From the NCBI GenBank assembly GCA_016700175.1, contig CP065003.1, positions 2,304,001-2,368,000 of the forward strand: a stretch of DNA of 64,000 nucleotides, read 5' to 3'. The notes under the pieces are model-generated. The model did no database searches, was not told where the DNA came from, and saw nothing but the letters and a program-made list of their open reading frames with translations. Source of the DNA: Acidobacteriota bacterium (GTDB taxonomy: Bacteria; Acidobacteriota; Blastocatellia; Pyrinomonadales; Pyrinomonadaceae). The stretch's first letter is position 1. Each line of letters begins with the position of its first letter. Position numbers and translations under genes: made by a program. Shown piece after piece: positions 33,329-41,178 of the stretch.

Positions 33329-34273
33329 ATGCTTTTTTCATTACTGCTTGTTCTTGCGGGCCTCGTCGTGCTTACGGCAGGGGCCGAAGGATTGGTCCGG
33401 TCGGGCTCGTCGCTCGCGCTGCGTTTTGGTGTGACGCCGCTCGTGGTCGGACTGACGATCGTCGCGCTTGGCACATCCAGCCCGGAACTGGTCGTTTCCG
33501 CCCAGGCCGCGTTTATGGGAAGCAGCGGGCTGGCGCTCGGGAACGTGGTAGGTTCGAACATCTCCAATACGGCGCTGATCCTGGGAACCGCCGCGATGAT
33601 CTACCCTCTGAAGGCCAGAGCAGTCGTGATTCGGCGCGAGATGCCCGTGATGATCGCAGTGTCCGCGGTGCTCTGGCTGATGATCATCGACGGGGTCCTG
33701 AGCAGGATCGACGGAATCATCCTCGCGGTGAGCGTGGTGATCTATACGTTCTTCATCTACTACTCCGCTCGAAAAGGGAAGGTCAAGGAGCTTGAAGAAC
33801 AATTCAGCGAAGCCGTCGACAAACCTTCGAAACATCCCGCCGGGGATGTCGCCATGCTCATCGGCGGAGTTCTTTTCCTGGTTGCAGGAGCGACTCTGCT
33901 TGTAACGGGCGCGGTCGACGCGGCGAAAACGCTGGGAATACCCGAAGTGGTGATCGGACTGACCGTCGTGGCGGTCGGTACAAGCCTTCCGGAACTCGCG
34001 ACCTCGACCGTCGCCGCCTACAGGAAGGAAGCCGATATGGCGCTCGGGAACGCTATTGGATCGAACATCTCGAACATACTTCTTGTTCTTGGCTTGACCG
34101 CCATTATCAACCCGATCTCGGCTGCGGATATTCGCCTCGTGGACATGGCGGTGATGCTCGGAACCGCGGTATTCCTTTGGGCTCTTCTGGGCCTTCGGTT
34201 CGTGCTGGACAGGCTGGAGGCGTTCATACTGTTGGTCGTTTACGCTCTGTATATTTATACTCTCATTCCATAA
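33329..34273 (+). CDS. Calcium/sodium antiporter, YrbG/CaCA family
   Basis: The 314-residue membrane protein has the two alpha-repeats of the Ca2+:cation antiporter family: V-A-L-G-T-S-S-P-E-L-V-V-S near residue 46, with G-N-V-V-G-S-N-I-S-N-T-A, and V-A-V-G-T-S-L-P-E-L-A-T-S near 215, with G-N-A-I-G-S-N-I-S-N-I. The acidic residues in G-T-S-x-P-E-L and the Asn in G-S-N-I bind the ion. About ten hydrophobic helices are expected, with a cytoplasmic loop near 150-170 rich in K/E. It would exchange Ca2+ or Na+ across the inner membrane. NhaA starts 6 bases after its stop, so they are probably one operon. Confidence 0.92.
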   Translation: MLFSLLLVLAGLVVLTAGAEGLVRSGSSLALRFGVTPLVVGLTIVALGTSSPELVVSAQAAFMGSSGLALGNVVGSNISNTALILGTAAMIYPLKARAVVIRREMPVMIAVSAVLWLMIIDGVLSRIDGIILAVSVVIYTFFIYYSARKGKVKELEEQFSEAVDKPSKHPAGDVAMLIGGVLFLVAGATLLVTGAVDAAKTLGIPEVVIGLTVVAVGTSLPELATSTVAAYRKEADMALGNAIGSNISNILLVLGLTAIINPISAADIRLVDMAVMLGTAVFLWALLGLRFVLDRLEAFILLVVYALYIYTLIP

Positions 34274-34279
34274 GCCAAT

Positions 34280-35506
34280 ATGATCAGGAAGATCCTTCTT
34301 ACACGGCAGTTCAAAGAATTCGTCGAGAATGAACGTTCGGCGGGACTGATGCTGATGGCGTGCTCCGTGCTGTCGCTGATGGTCGCGAACTCCTATTTAG
34401 GGCCTGAGTACCTCGAGTTCTGGAAAATGTACCTGGGGCCGCTGTCGATCGAGTACTGGGTGAACGACGGCCTTATGGCAGTGTTCTTCCTGCTGATCGG
34501 GCTCGAGCTGAAGCGCGAACTTATCAAAGGCGAGCTCTCGGACCTGAGGAACGCGATGCTTCCGATCATCGCCGCTATCGGCGGCGTTTTGCTTCCGGCG
34601 GCGCTCCATTTCAGCCTCAACGCGGGAACGCCGTACCAGGCCGGCATCGGAATCCCGATGGCGACCGACATCGCGTTCGCACTGAGCATTCTTGCCCTCG
34701 TAGGCAAACACGCCCCGACCTCGCTGAAAGTGTTCCTGACCGCGCTGGCGGTCATCGACGACCTGATCGCGATCATAGTGATCGCCGTGTTCTACACCTC
34801 GAAGTTCTCGGCGATGTATCTTTTCTTCTCGCTCGGCGTGTTCGGCGTGCTCTTGATAATGAACAGGCTCAAGGTCGCGAGCCTGATCCCGTACATGGTG
34901 CTTGGAGCCGTTATGTGGGCGTTGATGCTGAAAAGCGGCGTGCACGCTACAATCGCCGGGGTGCTGCTCGCGTTCACCATCCCGTTCGCCAGGCTCAGGG
35001 AAGGCGAGCGCTCGCCTTCGTATAAGCTCGAGCATCTCCTGCACAGGCCCGTTGCTTTCCTCGTGCTTCCCGTGTTCGCTCTGGCAAACACCGGCATCAC
35101 GATCGGGACCGAATCTATCGCGAGCCTTACAAGCTCCAACAGCCTAGGCATCTTTTTCGGCCTCTTCATTGGAAAGGTGGTCGGAATAACGGTCCTTACC
35201 TTCATTGCGGTCAAGGCAGGATTATGCCGGCTTCCGAGGTTCCTGAAGTGGTCGCACATCATAGGCGCCGGATTCCTCGCCGGAATAGGTTTCACGATGT
35301 CGATCTTTATTACGAACCTCGCCTTCAAGGGTAACGAGGCCGTGATCAACAATTCGAAGATGGCGATACTTCTGACGTCTCTTATATCGGGAATCGTCGG
35401 GTATTTGTGGCTCCTTGCGAACGCCAAGGTTTCGGGCGAGGCCGACGAAGGAGACGCCTTCAGCTATGACGACGATACGGTCACGCCGGAAACATCCGCG
35501 GCATGA
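34280..35506 (+). CDS. nhaA: Na+/H+ antiporter NhaA
   Basis: The 408-residue product is a full-length NhaA. The conserved N-D-G-L-M-A-V-F-F-L-L-I-G-L-E-L-K-R-E segment lies near residues 62-80, and the double-Asp transport site is in L-A-V-I-D-D-L-I-A-I-I near 157. Another signature, T-D-I-A-F-A-L, with the discontinuous helix IV, is near 128. It exports Na+ (or Li+) using the proton gradient. The last 25 residues are acidic and soluble. It follows the Ca/Na antiporter by 6 bases and its stop overlaps the start of the next gene (ATGA at 35503), pointing to translational coupling. The set sits between the two E1 genes, perhaps reflecting an old insertion. Confidence 0.96.
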   Translation: MIRKILLTRQFKEFVENERSAGLMLMACSVLSLMVANSYLGPEYLEFWKMYLGPLSIEYWVNDGLMAVFFLLIGLELKRELIKGELSDLRNAMLPIIAAIGGVLLPAALHFSLNAGTPYQAGIGIPMATDIAFALSILALVGKHAPTSLKVFLTALAVIDDLIAIIVIAVFYTSKFSAMYLFFSLGVFGVLLIMNRLKVASLIPYMVLGAVMWALMLKSGVHATIAGVLLAFTIPFARLREGERSPSYKLEHLLHRPVAFLVLPVFALANTGITIGTESIASLTSSNSLGIFFGLFIGKVVGITVLTFIAVKAGLCRLPRFLKWSHIIGAGFLAGIGFTMSIFITNLAFKGNEAVINNSKMAILLTSLISGIVGYLWLLANAKVSGEADEGDAFSYDDDTVTPETSAA

Positions 35507-35958
35507 ACTCTGGTTACACAAGCGTACCCTTCAAGGCCGAACGAGGCCTTTCGGAGATCAACGGCATCGGAAAGTTCTCGTCCGCCGGGGTTGTGCTCGA
35601 GTTCGAATCGAAGCTATTGGGGATGTTCGGAGGCGAGGTAAAGGAGATAAGAGTCTCGTTGGATGAGATCCTGGACGTGAAGTTCAGGAAGGGATTGTTC
35701 AAGATCGGTTCCAGTATTCAGCTGAGACTCAAGAACTTCTCGAAGGTCAGCGAACTCCCGAACGAGGGCGGGAAGATCAAACTGAAGATCAAACGCGAGG
35801 ACTTTGCCTTGGCGCAGGAGGCGGTCGAAAGGCTGTCGAAGGAACTGGAGCATCACCGCGCAGGGCTGCCTCCCGCCCAGACTTCGGTTTCCAGCCTATT
35901 CGGCAACACGAGCGATCTTGAGACAAGCGATCTCGACACGAAGGAGCTGGACGATTAG
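35503..35958 (+). CDS. Hypothetical soluble protein coupled to nhaA (151 aa), possibly PH-like
   Basis: The family is not recognised with confidence. The 151-residue product has a beta-rich first ~90 residues with alternating hydrophobic strands (A-G-V-V-L-E-F-E-S-K, V-K-E-I-R-V-S-L-D-E-I-L-D-V-K-F and S-S-I-Q-L-R-L-K). This resembles small PH/GRAM-like domains that follow a strand/turn/strand pattern and a final helix (A-Q-E-A-V-E-R-L-S-K-E-L). The tail is disordered and acidic. There is no signal peptide. The start codon overlaps the nhaA stop by four bases, so it is translated with nhaA; the pdhB ATG follows after 17 bases. A link between ion transport and this domain is only a suggestion. 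Confidence 0.7.
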   Translation: MNSGYTSVPFKAERGLSEINGIGKFSSAGVVLEFESKLLGMFGGEVKEIRVSLDEILDVKFRKGLFKIGSSIQLRLKNFSKVSELPNEGGKIKLKIKREDFALAQEAVERLSKELEHHRAGLPPAQTSVSSLFGNTSDLETSDLDTKELDD

Positions 35959-35975
35959 GCGTTTCAGGCCCACAA

Positions 35976-36968
35976 ATGAGCAACGAAAAGACGAGCACTC
36001 TGCTTGAAGCGATCAGGGAAGGCATCCGTGAAGAGATGTCGCGGGACGACTCCGTTTTCATCATCGGCGAGGATGTCGGGACCTACGGGGGCGCGTTCAA
36101 GGTCACAGAAGGCCTTCTGGATCAGTTCGGCCCGGACCGTGTGATCGACACGCCGATCTCCGAGGCGGCGATCGTGGGCGCCGCGTGCGGCGCGGCTCTG
36201 ATGGGAATGAAGCCGGTCGCCGAGTTCCAGTTCATCGATTTCATCTCGAACGGCTTCGACATGCTGACGAACTACGCCGCAAAGTCCCGTTACAGGGGCT
36301 GCGGCGGGATCGGGGCGGTCTTCCGGGGCCCGTGCGGAAGCGGCGTGCGCGGAGGGCCTTTCCATTCGCTGAATGCAGAGTCTTTCTTCCTGAACACCGC
36401 CGGGCTGAAGATGGTCGAGCCTTCGACGGCATACGATGCGAAAGGACTTATCAAGTCGGCGATCAACGATCCCGACCCGGTCCTCTTTTTCGAGCACAAG
36501 AAGCTCTACAGGCTCCCGAGACTTAAAGAAGAGCTTCCCGAAGAGGAATACACGGTACCTTTAGGAAAGGCTCGCGTAGCGAGGGAAGGAAAGGACCTTT
36601 CGATAATAACCTTTGGCGCTCAGACGCTGAATGCTCTCGATGCCGCGGAGAAACTGGAAGAAGAGGACGGCGTTTCGGTCGAGGTGATCGATCTTCGGAC
36701 GCTGGCGCCTTTGGACCGTGAAGCGATCCTCGAAACGGTTAAGAAGACGAACCGGGTGATCGTGCTTCACGAATCTTCGATCACGGGCGGAATAGGCGGC
36801 GAGATCTCGGCGACCATCGCGGAAGAGGCGTTCGAATGGCTCGACGCGCCGGTGATAAGGATCGCGTCGATCGACACCCCGGTCCCGTTCGCGCCGCAGC
36901 TCGAGGATTACTATCTTCCGAATCTCGACGAGATCATCGACGCCTGCCGGAAACTCGCCTCCTACTAA
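35976..36968 (+). CDS. pdhB: Pyruvate/2-oxoacid dehydrogenase E1 component, beta subunit
   Basis: The 330-residue product is the E1beta partner of the alpha subunit at 32190. The family segments are present: F-I-I-G-E-D-V-G-T-Y-G-G-A-F-K-V-T-E-G near residues 28-46, T-P-I-S-E-A-A-I-V-G near 63, E-F-Q-F-I-D-F near 85, R-G-P-C-G-S near 115, and the C-terminal E-V-I-D-L-R-T-L-A-P-L-D domain near 230. The conserved Glu that activates the thiazolium N1' belongs to the T-P-I-S-E-A-A-I segment. It is placed 17 bases after the PH-like gene, so it is read as the last gene of the antiporter set. An inverted repeat marks the end before the convergent peptidase gene. Confidence 0.92.
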   Translation: MSNEKTSTLLEAIREGIREEMSRDDSVFIIGEDVGTYGGAFKVTEGLLDQFGPDRVIDTPISEAAIVGAACGAALMGMKPVAEFQFIDFISNGFDMLTNYAAKSRYRGCGGIGAVFRGPCGSGVRGGPFHSLNAESFFLNTAGLKMVEPSTAYDAKGLIKSAINDPDPVLFFEHKKLYRLPRLKEELPEEEYTVPLGKARVAREGKDLSIITFGAQTLNALDAAEKLEEEDGVSVEVIDLRTLAPLDREAILETVKKTNRVIVLHESSITGGIGGEISATIAEEAFEWLDAPVIRIASIDTPVPFAPQLEDYYLPNLDEIIDACRKLASY

Positions 36969-36983
36969 GTCAGGTATTCACAG

Positions 36984-37033
36984 GGATAAAGGGGATGAAG
37001 GGGATGGCAAGACGCTCGATCCCCTTTATCCCA
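36984..37033. repeat. 14-bp inverted repeat between convergent pdhB and the S9 peptidase gene
   Basis: GGGATAAAGGGGAT at 36984-36997 and ATCCCCTTTATCCC at 37020-37033 are perfect reverse complements separated by 22 bases. It may act as a shared transcription end for the two converging genes, though no T-tract follows; the motif GATAAAGGGGAT is also a common dispersed repeat. Confidence 0.6.
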
Positions 37034-37043
37034 GTTAAATCCC

Positions 37044-39221
37044 CTATTGAGCGCGGGATACGCGGATCTCGTACTCCTTCGGCGGTTTCGCGCCCAGGAG
37101 GTGCTCGACGAAGTAGTCCCAACGGCGCCTCATCATATACAACGAATCCGCGCCGTAGCCGTGCCTGGCGTTCGGGAAAATGATCAGATCGAAATCCTTG
37201 TTCGCCTTCACCAACGCATCCACAACCAGGTAAGTGTTGTAAGGAGGAACGTTGTCGTCCAGCCCGCCGTGCGCGAGCATCAGCTTGCCCTTCAGGTTCT
37301 TCGCGTAGATCTGGTTCGCCTGGGCATCGTAGTTGTCCTTGCCGTCCGAGCCCTTCGTGAGCAAGCCGATGTACCGCTCGCCCCAATCGTCCTCGTAATT
37401 CCTGTTGTCATGATTCCCTGATTCCGAGATCCCTACCTTGTAGAAATCCGGGTACCGGAACATGGCCGCGGCGGTAGCGAATCCTCCTCCCGAATGGCCC
37501 CACACGCCGACCCTCGTAAGGTCCATATACGGATACTTCTCCGCAAGCTGCTTGAGGCCGGCGATCTGGTCGGGGAGCGTGTTGTCGGCCATGTCCCCGT
37601 AGCAGGAATCGTGGAAAGACTTCGACCGGTCGGGATTGCACGACCCGTCGATCACAACCACGATAAATCCGAGCTCGGCCAGCGCCTGGTGATCGCTTCT
37701 CGAGGCGGAGAACGAGCGGTTCCCGACGCCGCCGCCCTGAGGGCCGGGATAGATGTAATTGACAACCGGATACTTCTTCTTCGGATCGAGATTCGTCGGC
37801 GTGAACATGAGCCCGTACAGGTCCCACTTGCCGTTCCGGTCCTTGACCGTGACCGGCCTCGGAGGCCGCCAGCCCGTAGCCGAGAGCCTCGAGACCGAGG
37901 TCTGCTCGAGCGTCGCGATCAGATTTCCTTCGAGGTCTCTCAGGGTCGTCACCGGCGGCACATCGGGTTTCGAGTACGAATCGACGAAGTACTTTCCGTC
38001 GTCCGAAAGGATGATCCTGTGGTTGCCGTCCTCCGGCGTCAGGAGCTTCAGACCTGTGCCGTCGAAATTGACCTTGTAGAAGTGGCTGAAGTACGGATCG
38101 CGGCCGGCTTCCCTGCCGTTTGCCTCGAAGAAGAGAACCCGGTTCGCTTCATCGACCTTGATCAGCCTGGTTACGACCCAGTCGCCCTTCGTTATCTGGT
38201 TCTTCACCTGTCCGGTCTTCAGATCGTACAGGTAAAGATGTCCCCAGTCGCTGCGCTCGGAATACCAGATCGCCTCGTTCGTTTTCGGGAAGTAGCGCCA
38301 GTTGATGGCTCCCTGGCCCGATTCGTACTGCGTTTTGACGTTTTCCTCAAAGACCTCGCGGACATCGCCGGTCGACGTGTTCGCGATACGGAACTTAGCC
38401 TCCTTGTGGTCCCTGGACGAAGACACGAACGCGAGCATAGATCCGTCCGGGCTCCATTCGTTGTCATCCCACTGGCCGGTGCACGAAATGTCGTCGCAAA
38501 GGGTCCCGCGGCGGTCGTCGGCCGGGATCTTCAAAGGCGTGATCTTTCCGGAATCGACGTCAATGATGAGCCGCTCGATCTGTATGATCTTCTCGTCCTG
38601 AGGAAGCGGGTACTTCCACGCCTGCAGTTCCGGCTCCCCTACGTTCGTGGTCACCAGGTACATGTCACTAACGTGCCTCTGGTCCTGGCGATACGTGGCG
38701 ATCTTCTTCGAATCGGGCGACCAGATCAGGATCGGACGGTCGCTCTTCCGCCATCCGGCGTTGTCGGTCGCGTACCCGTAGTTCTCGATACCGTCCTTCG
38801 TCAGCTGTTTCTCGGCCTTTGTCGAAGTGTCGCGGACCCAAAGGTTCCAGTCCTTTATGAACGCTTCGTACTTTCCATCCGGGGAAGTAGCAGATCCTCC
38901 CCGCCCAAAGCCTCCGCCCTGGTTTCCGTTCTCGATCCCGAGCTCGGCAAGCGTCGCGGCCGATCTCCGAGTCTTTGTCTTCGGATCGAAAAGCACGAAC
39001 TCGGCACCTTCTTCGGTCGAGACGCGGTACCAGAACCGGCCGTCATCCAGCCAGACAGGCCGTCCGGGAAGACGGTCGACCAGGCGGTTCGTGTTGAAAG
39101 AGAGCATAGAGACGGCGCGGTCGTAATCCTCGGACGTAACCGAGACGGCGCCGTTTTGCGCGAACGAAGCGGAGACGAGGATCGCCGCCAAAAGGACGAT
39201 CGAAGCAATTCTGGTTTTCAT
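37044..39221 (-). CDS. Secreted S9 family peptidase, dipeptidyl-peptidase IV-like
   Basis: The ATG with complement at 39219-39221 gives a 725-residue protein with a signal peptide (M-K-T-R-I-A-S-I-V-L-L-A-A-I-L-V-S-A-S-F-A-Q). About residues 30-450 form the N-terminal beta-propeller (repeating W-S-P-D-S-K, W-S-P-D-G-S and Y-L-Y-D-L motifs; DPP_IV N domain). The C-terminal peptidase has the nucleophile motif G-H-S-G-G-G near 594, Asp in L-D-D-N-V-P-P near 666 and His in N-A-R-H-G-Y near 698. The family removes X-Pro dipeptides, and the protein is probably periplasmic. The longer frame to 39332 is not supported. The promoter lies in the 134-base gap to the small divergent gene at 39356. Confidence 0.92.
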   Translation of the reverse strand: MKTRIASIVLLAAILVSASFAQNGAVSVTSEDYDRAVSMLSFNTNRLVDRLPGRPVWLDDGRFWYRVSTEEGAEFVLFDPKTKTRRSAATLAELGIENGNQGGGFGRGGSATSPDGKYEAFIKDWNLWVRDTSTKAEKQLTKDGIENYGYATDNAGWRKSDRPILIWSPDSKKIATYRQDQRHVSDMYLVTTNVGEPELQAWKYPLPQDEKIIQIERLIIDVDSGKITPLKIPADDRRGTLCDDISCTGQWDDNEWSPDGSMLAFVSSSRDHKEAKFRIANTSTGDVREVFEENVKTQYESGQGAINWRYFPKTNEAIWYSERSDWGHLYLYDLKTGQVKNQITKGDWVVTRLIKVDEANRVLFFEANGREAGRDPYFSHFYKVNFDGTGLKLLTPEDGNHRIILSDDGKYFVDSYSKPDVPPVTTLRDLEGNLIATLEQTSVSRLSATGWRPPRPVTVKDRNGKWDLYGLMFTPTNLDPKKKYPVVNYIYPGPQGGGVGNRSFSASRSDHQALAELGFIVVVIDGSCNPDRSKSFHDSCYGDMADNTLPDQIAGLKQLAEKYPYMDLTRVGVWGHSGGGFATAAAMFRYPDFYKVGISESGNHDNRNYEDDWGERYIGLLTKGSDGKDNYDAQANQIYAKNLKGKLMLAHGGLDDNVPPYNTYLVVDALVKANKDFDLIIFPNARHGYGADSLYMMRRRWDYFVEHLLGAKPPKEYEIRVSRAQ

Positions 39222-39355
39222 ATACAGTTGTCCGGAAGAGTGGAATTTGAGGTGTATGATATTAGCCGAAAGATCAAAAAACAAACGCCAATCCGGCCCG
39301 GTTTTCTGCGATAATAGTGCGCCGCGAGCCAAATCAACTTCAAGGAGAACACTTT

Positions 39356-39628
39356 ATGCCGAAATTCGTGATCGAACGTGAGATCCCCGGTGCGGGAAAC
39401 CTCTCCGAGGGAGAACTCAAGTCCGTTTCCCAGACCTCGTGCAGCGTGCTTCGGGAGATGGGCCCGGAGATACAGTGGGTCGAAAGCTTCGTCACCGACG
39501 ACAAAGTGTATTGCATTTATGTCGCTCCCGACGAGGATACCATCCGCCGGCACGCGGAAGCCGGAGGATTTCCGGCGAACAGCGTCAAAGCTGTTCGGAC
39601 GATGATCGATCCGACGACGGCTGAATAA
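39356..39628 (+). CDS. DUF4242 domain protein (SCO4226 nickel-binding-like)
   Basis: The ATG at 39356 follows AAGGAGA and gives a 90-residue product. It shows the DUF4242 pattern: F-V-I-E-R-E-I-P-G-A-G near the start, Q-W-V-E-S-F-V-T-D-D-K-V-Y-C-I-Y near residue 41, and R-H-A-E-A-G-G-F-P near 66. The family forms small ferredoxin-like dimers; a Streptomyces member (SCO4226) binds nickel, but a general function is not settled. It is a single gene with its own promoter region shared with the peptidase. No obvious partner is nearby; the next gene (an ATPase) begins 188 bases downstream after an inverted repeat. Confidence 0.85.
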   Translation: MPKFVIEREIPGAGNLSEGELKSVSQTSCSVLREMGPEIQWVESFVTDDKVYCIYVAPDEDTIRRHAEAGGFPANSVKAVRTMIDPTTAE

Positions 39629-39765
39629 CCGAAAAGGCGGAGCCTCATCTCGATTGCTAACCCACTTTACCCTCGATCACCACTCTGTATCAGCGTCAAG
39701 TTAGGCTTTTCCAAAGCGTTTACAGAGTTCAAACCCGCCTTGCGAGAAAAAGCAGGCCTCTCCTG

Positions 39766-39806
39766 TACCACGAACTTTGAAAGGTTCTGTTTCAATTTTC
39801 GTGGTA
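39766..39806 (+). promoter_or_regulatory. Inverted repeat with TTCGTGGTAAAAT box upstream of the AAA/DUF4143 gene
   Basis: TACCACGAA at 39766-39774 and TTCGTGGTA at 39798-39806 are perfect 9-bp inverted repeats, the second running into AAAATG 11 bases before the GTG start. Similar TTTCGTGGTAAAA sequences are common just upstream of this ATPase family in other phyla, as I recall. The position right against the start codon suggests an autoregulatory operator or promoter that travels with the gene. Confidence 0.5.
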
Positions 39807-39816
39807 AAATGATTTT

Positions 39817-40977
39817 GTGATCGAACGTGAAGAAATACTCTTAAAGATCCGGAAAGCCCTCGGTCGAAGTCGGGTCGTACTCCTGTCCGGGCCTCGGCAA
39901 TGTGGAAAAACTACTCTTGCAAGAGAATTCGTTCGTGAGGACTCCGTCAACTATTTCGACCTGGAAGATCCTGCAAGTATCGCTCGACTCGACGAGCCAA
40001 TGACGGCCCTTCGGCCGCTTAAGGGACTGGTCGTCATCGACGAGGTGCAACGGAGACCAGACTTGTTTCCGATCCTAAGAGTCCTCGCCGACAGAATAGA
40101 CAAGCCTGCAACGTTTCTGATACTTGGAAGTGCTTCGGGCGACCTGTTACGTCAAAGCTCTGAGAGCCTTGCAGGCCGCCTGGAGAAACTGATCATAGGA
40201 GGATTCTCTTTAAGAGAAGTGGGAGCCGAAAGATCCGGCGATCTTTGGCTTCGAGGAGGGCTCCCAATCCCGTTTCTGAGCACTAGCTTGTCTGATAGTT
40301 CTGAATGGCGAGACCAGTTCATCTCTACGTTGCTGGAAAGGGACTTTCCCCAGTGGGGAGTCCGGGTATCCGCGACCGCCCTGAGAAGGTTCTGGACGAT
40401 GCTGGCTCATTACCACGGGCAGATCTGGAATGCCGGGGAACCTGCGCGGGCGTTGGCGATCACCCAGCCGACCGTTCGAAAGTACCTGGATTTGCTGACC
40501 GATGCGTTCATGATCCGGCAGTTGAGCCCTTGGTACGAGAATCTCAGTAAGCGACAAGTCAAATCGCCCAAGGTATATGTCCGGGATAGTGGTTTGCTCC
40601 ATCAGCTGCTTGGCATTTCAGAAGAGAAAGACTTATTGACACATCCGAAGGTCGGGGCTTCTTGGGAGGGATTTGCCATCGAACAGGTGTTGAGCATTGT
40701 AGAACACCAAGAAACTTACTTCTGGGCTACACATCAGGGCGCCGAGATCGACCTAATGCTTGTGAGGGGAAACCGAAAGCTCGGAATCGAGTGTAAACGC
40801 GCCGATGCGCCTCAGATCAACAAGTCGATTAGGATCGCGTTGAAAGATCTCGACTTGGAGCACCTGTTTATCATTTATCCCGGCAACACGCGCTTTCCGC
40901 TTTCGGATCATGTAACAGCAGTCCCGATATCTGATCTGGCAACCAGGGAATTTTCACAAGAACTCAATGCAAGCTGA
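39817..40977 (+). CDS. AAA-family ATPase with DUF4143 domain
   Basis: The 386-residue product starts with GTG at 39817. Walker A is G-P-R-Q-C-G-K-T-T-L near residue 25, and a Walker B-like V-V-I-D-E-V-Q-R-R-P-D follows near 71. Next come the AAA_14 motif L-G-S-A-S-G-D-L-L and then the C-terminal DUF4143 domain (V-Y-V-R-D-S-G-L-L-H near 252, and the nuclease-like E-I-D-L-M-L...E-C-K-R pattern near 310-325). This family is found as isolated, frequently transferred genes. Its role is unknown; the D-x-n-E-x-K resemblance to restriction endonuclease folds is a suggestion only. Codon use is visibly more A+T-rich than in neighbouring housekeeping genes, and it stands alone between gaps of 188 and 200 bases. 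Confidence 0.88.
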   Translation: MIEREEILLKIRKALGRSRVVLLSGPRQCGKTTLAREFVREDSVNYFDLEDPASIARLDEPMTALRPLKGLVVIDEVQRRPDLFPILRVLADRIDKPATFLILGSASGDLLRQSSESLAGRLEKLIIGGFSLREVGAERSGDLWLRGGLPIPFLSTSLSDSSEWRDQFISTLLERDFPQWGVRVSATALRRFWTMLAHYHGQIWNAGEPARALAITQPTVRKYLDLLTDAFMIRQLSPWYENLSKRQVKSPKVYVRDSGLLHQLLGISEEKDLLTHPKVGASWEGFAIEQVLSIVEHQETYFWATHQGAEIDLMLVRGNRKLGIECKRADAPQINKSIRIALKDLDLEHLFIIYPGNTRFPLSDHVTAVPISDLATREFSQELNAS

Positions 40978-41178
40978 AGTATAGAAGTACTGTTTGACGG
41001 GCAATCCTGCGTGTTGCGCCTCACCGTTTCAACGGAACCGAGCCCGGGCTCCGGAAGATTGCCGGGACTCTGTTACTACCTTTGCGTTTTTGTCGAATCC
41101 TGCCCGAAGCGTTAGAATTTCAGTTTGACCGTAATTTTCCGAAATTCATTTTAGAAGCGTTTTTAGAACGGAGATTCG

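Noticed and set aside
37494..39314. 606-residue plus-strand frame over the S9 peptidase
   Set aside because: The minus-strand peptidase has a signal peptide and complete triad. The plus frame has no motif.
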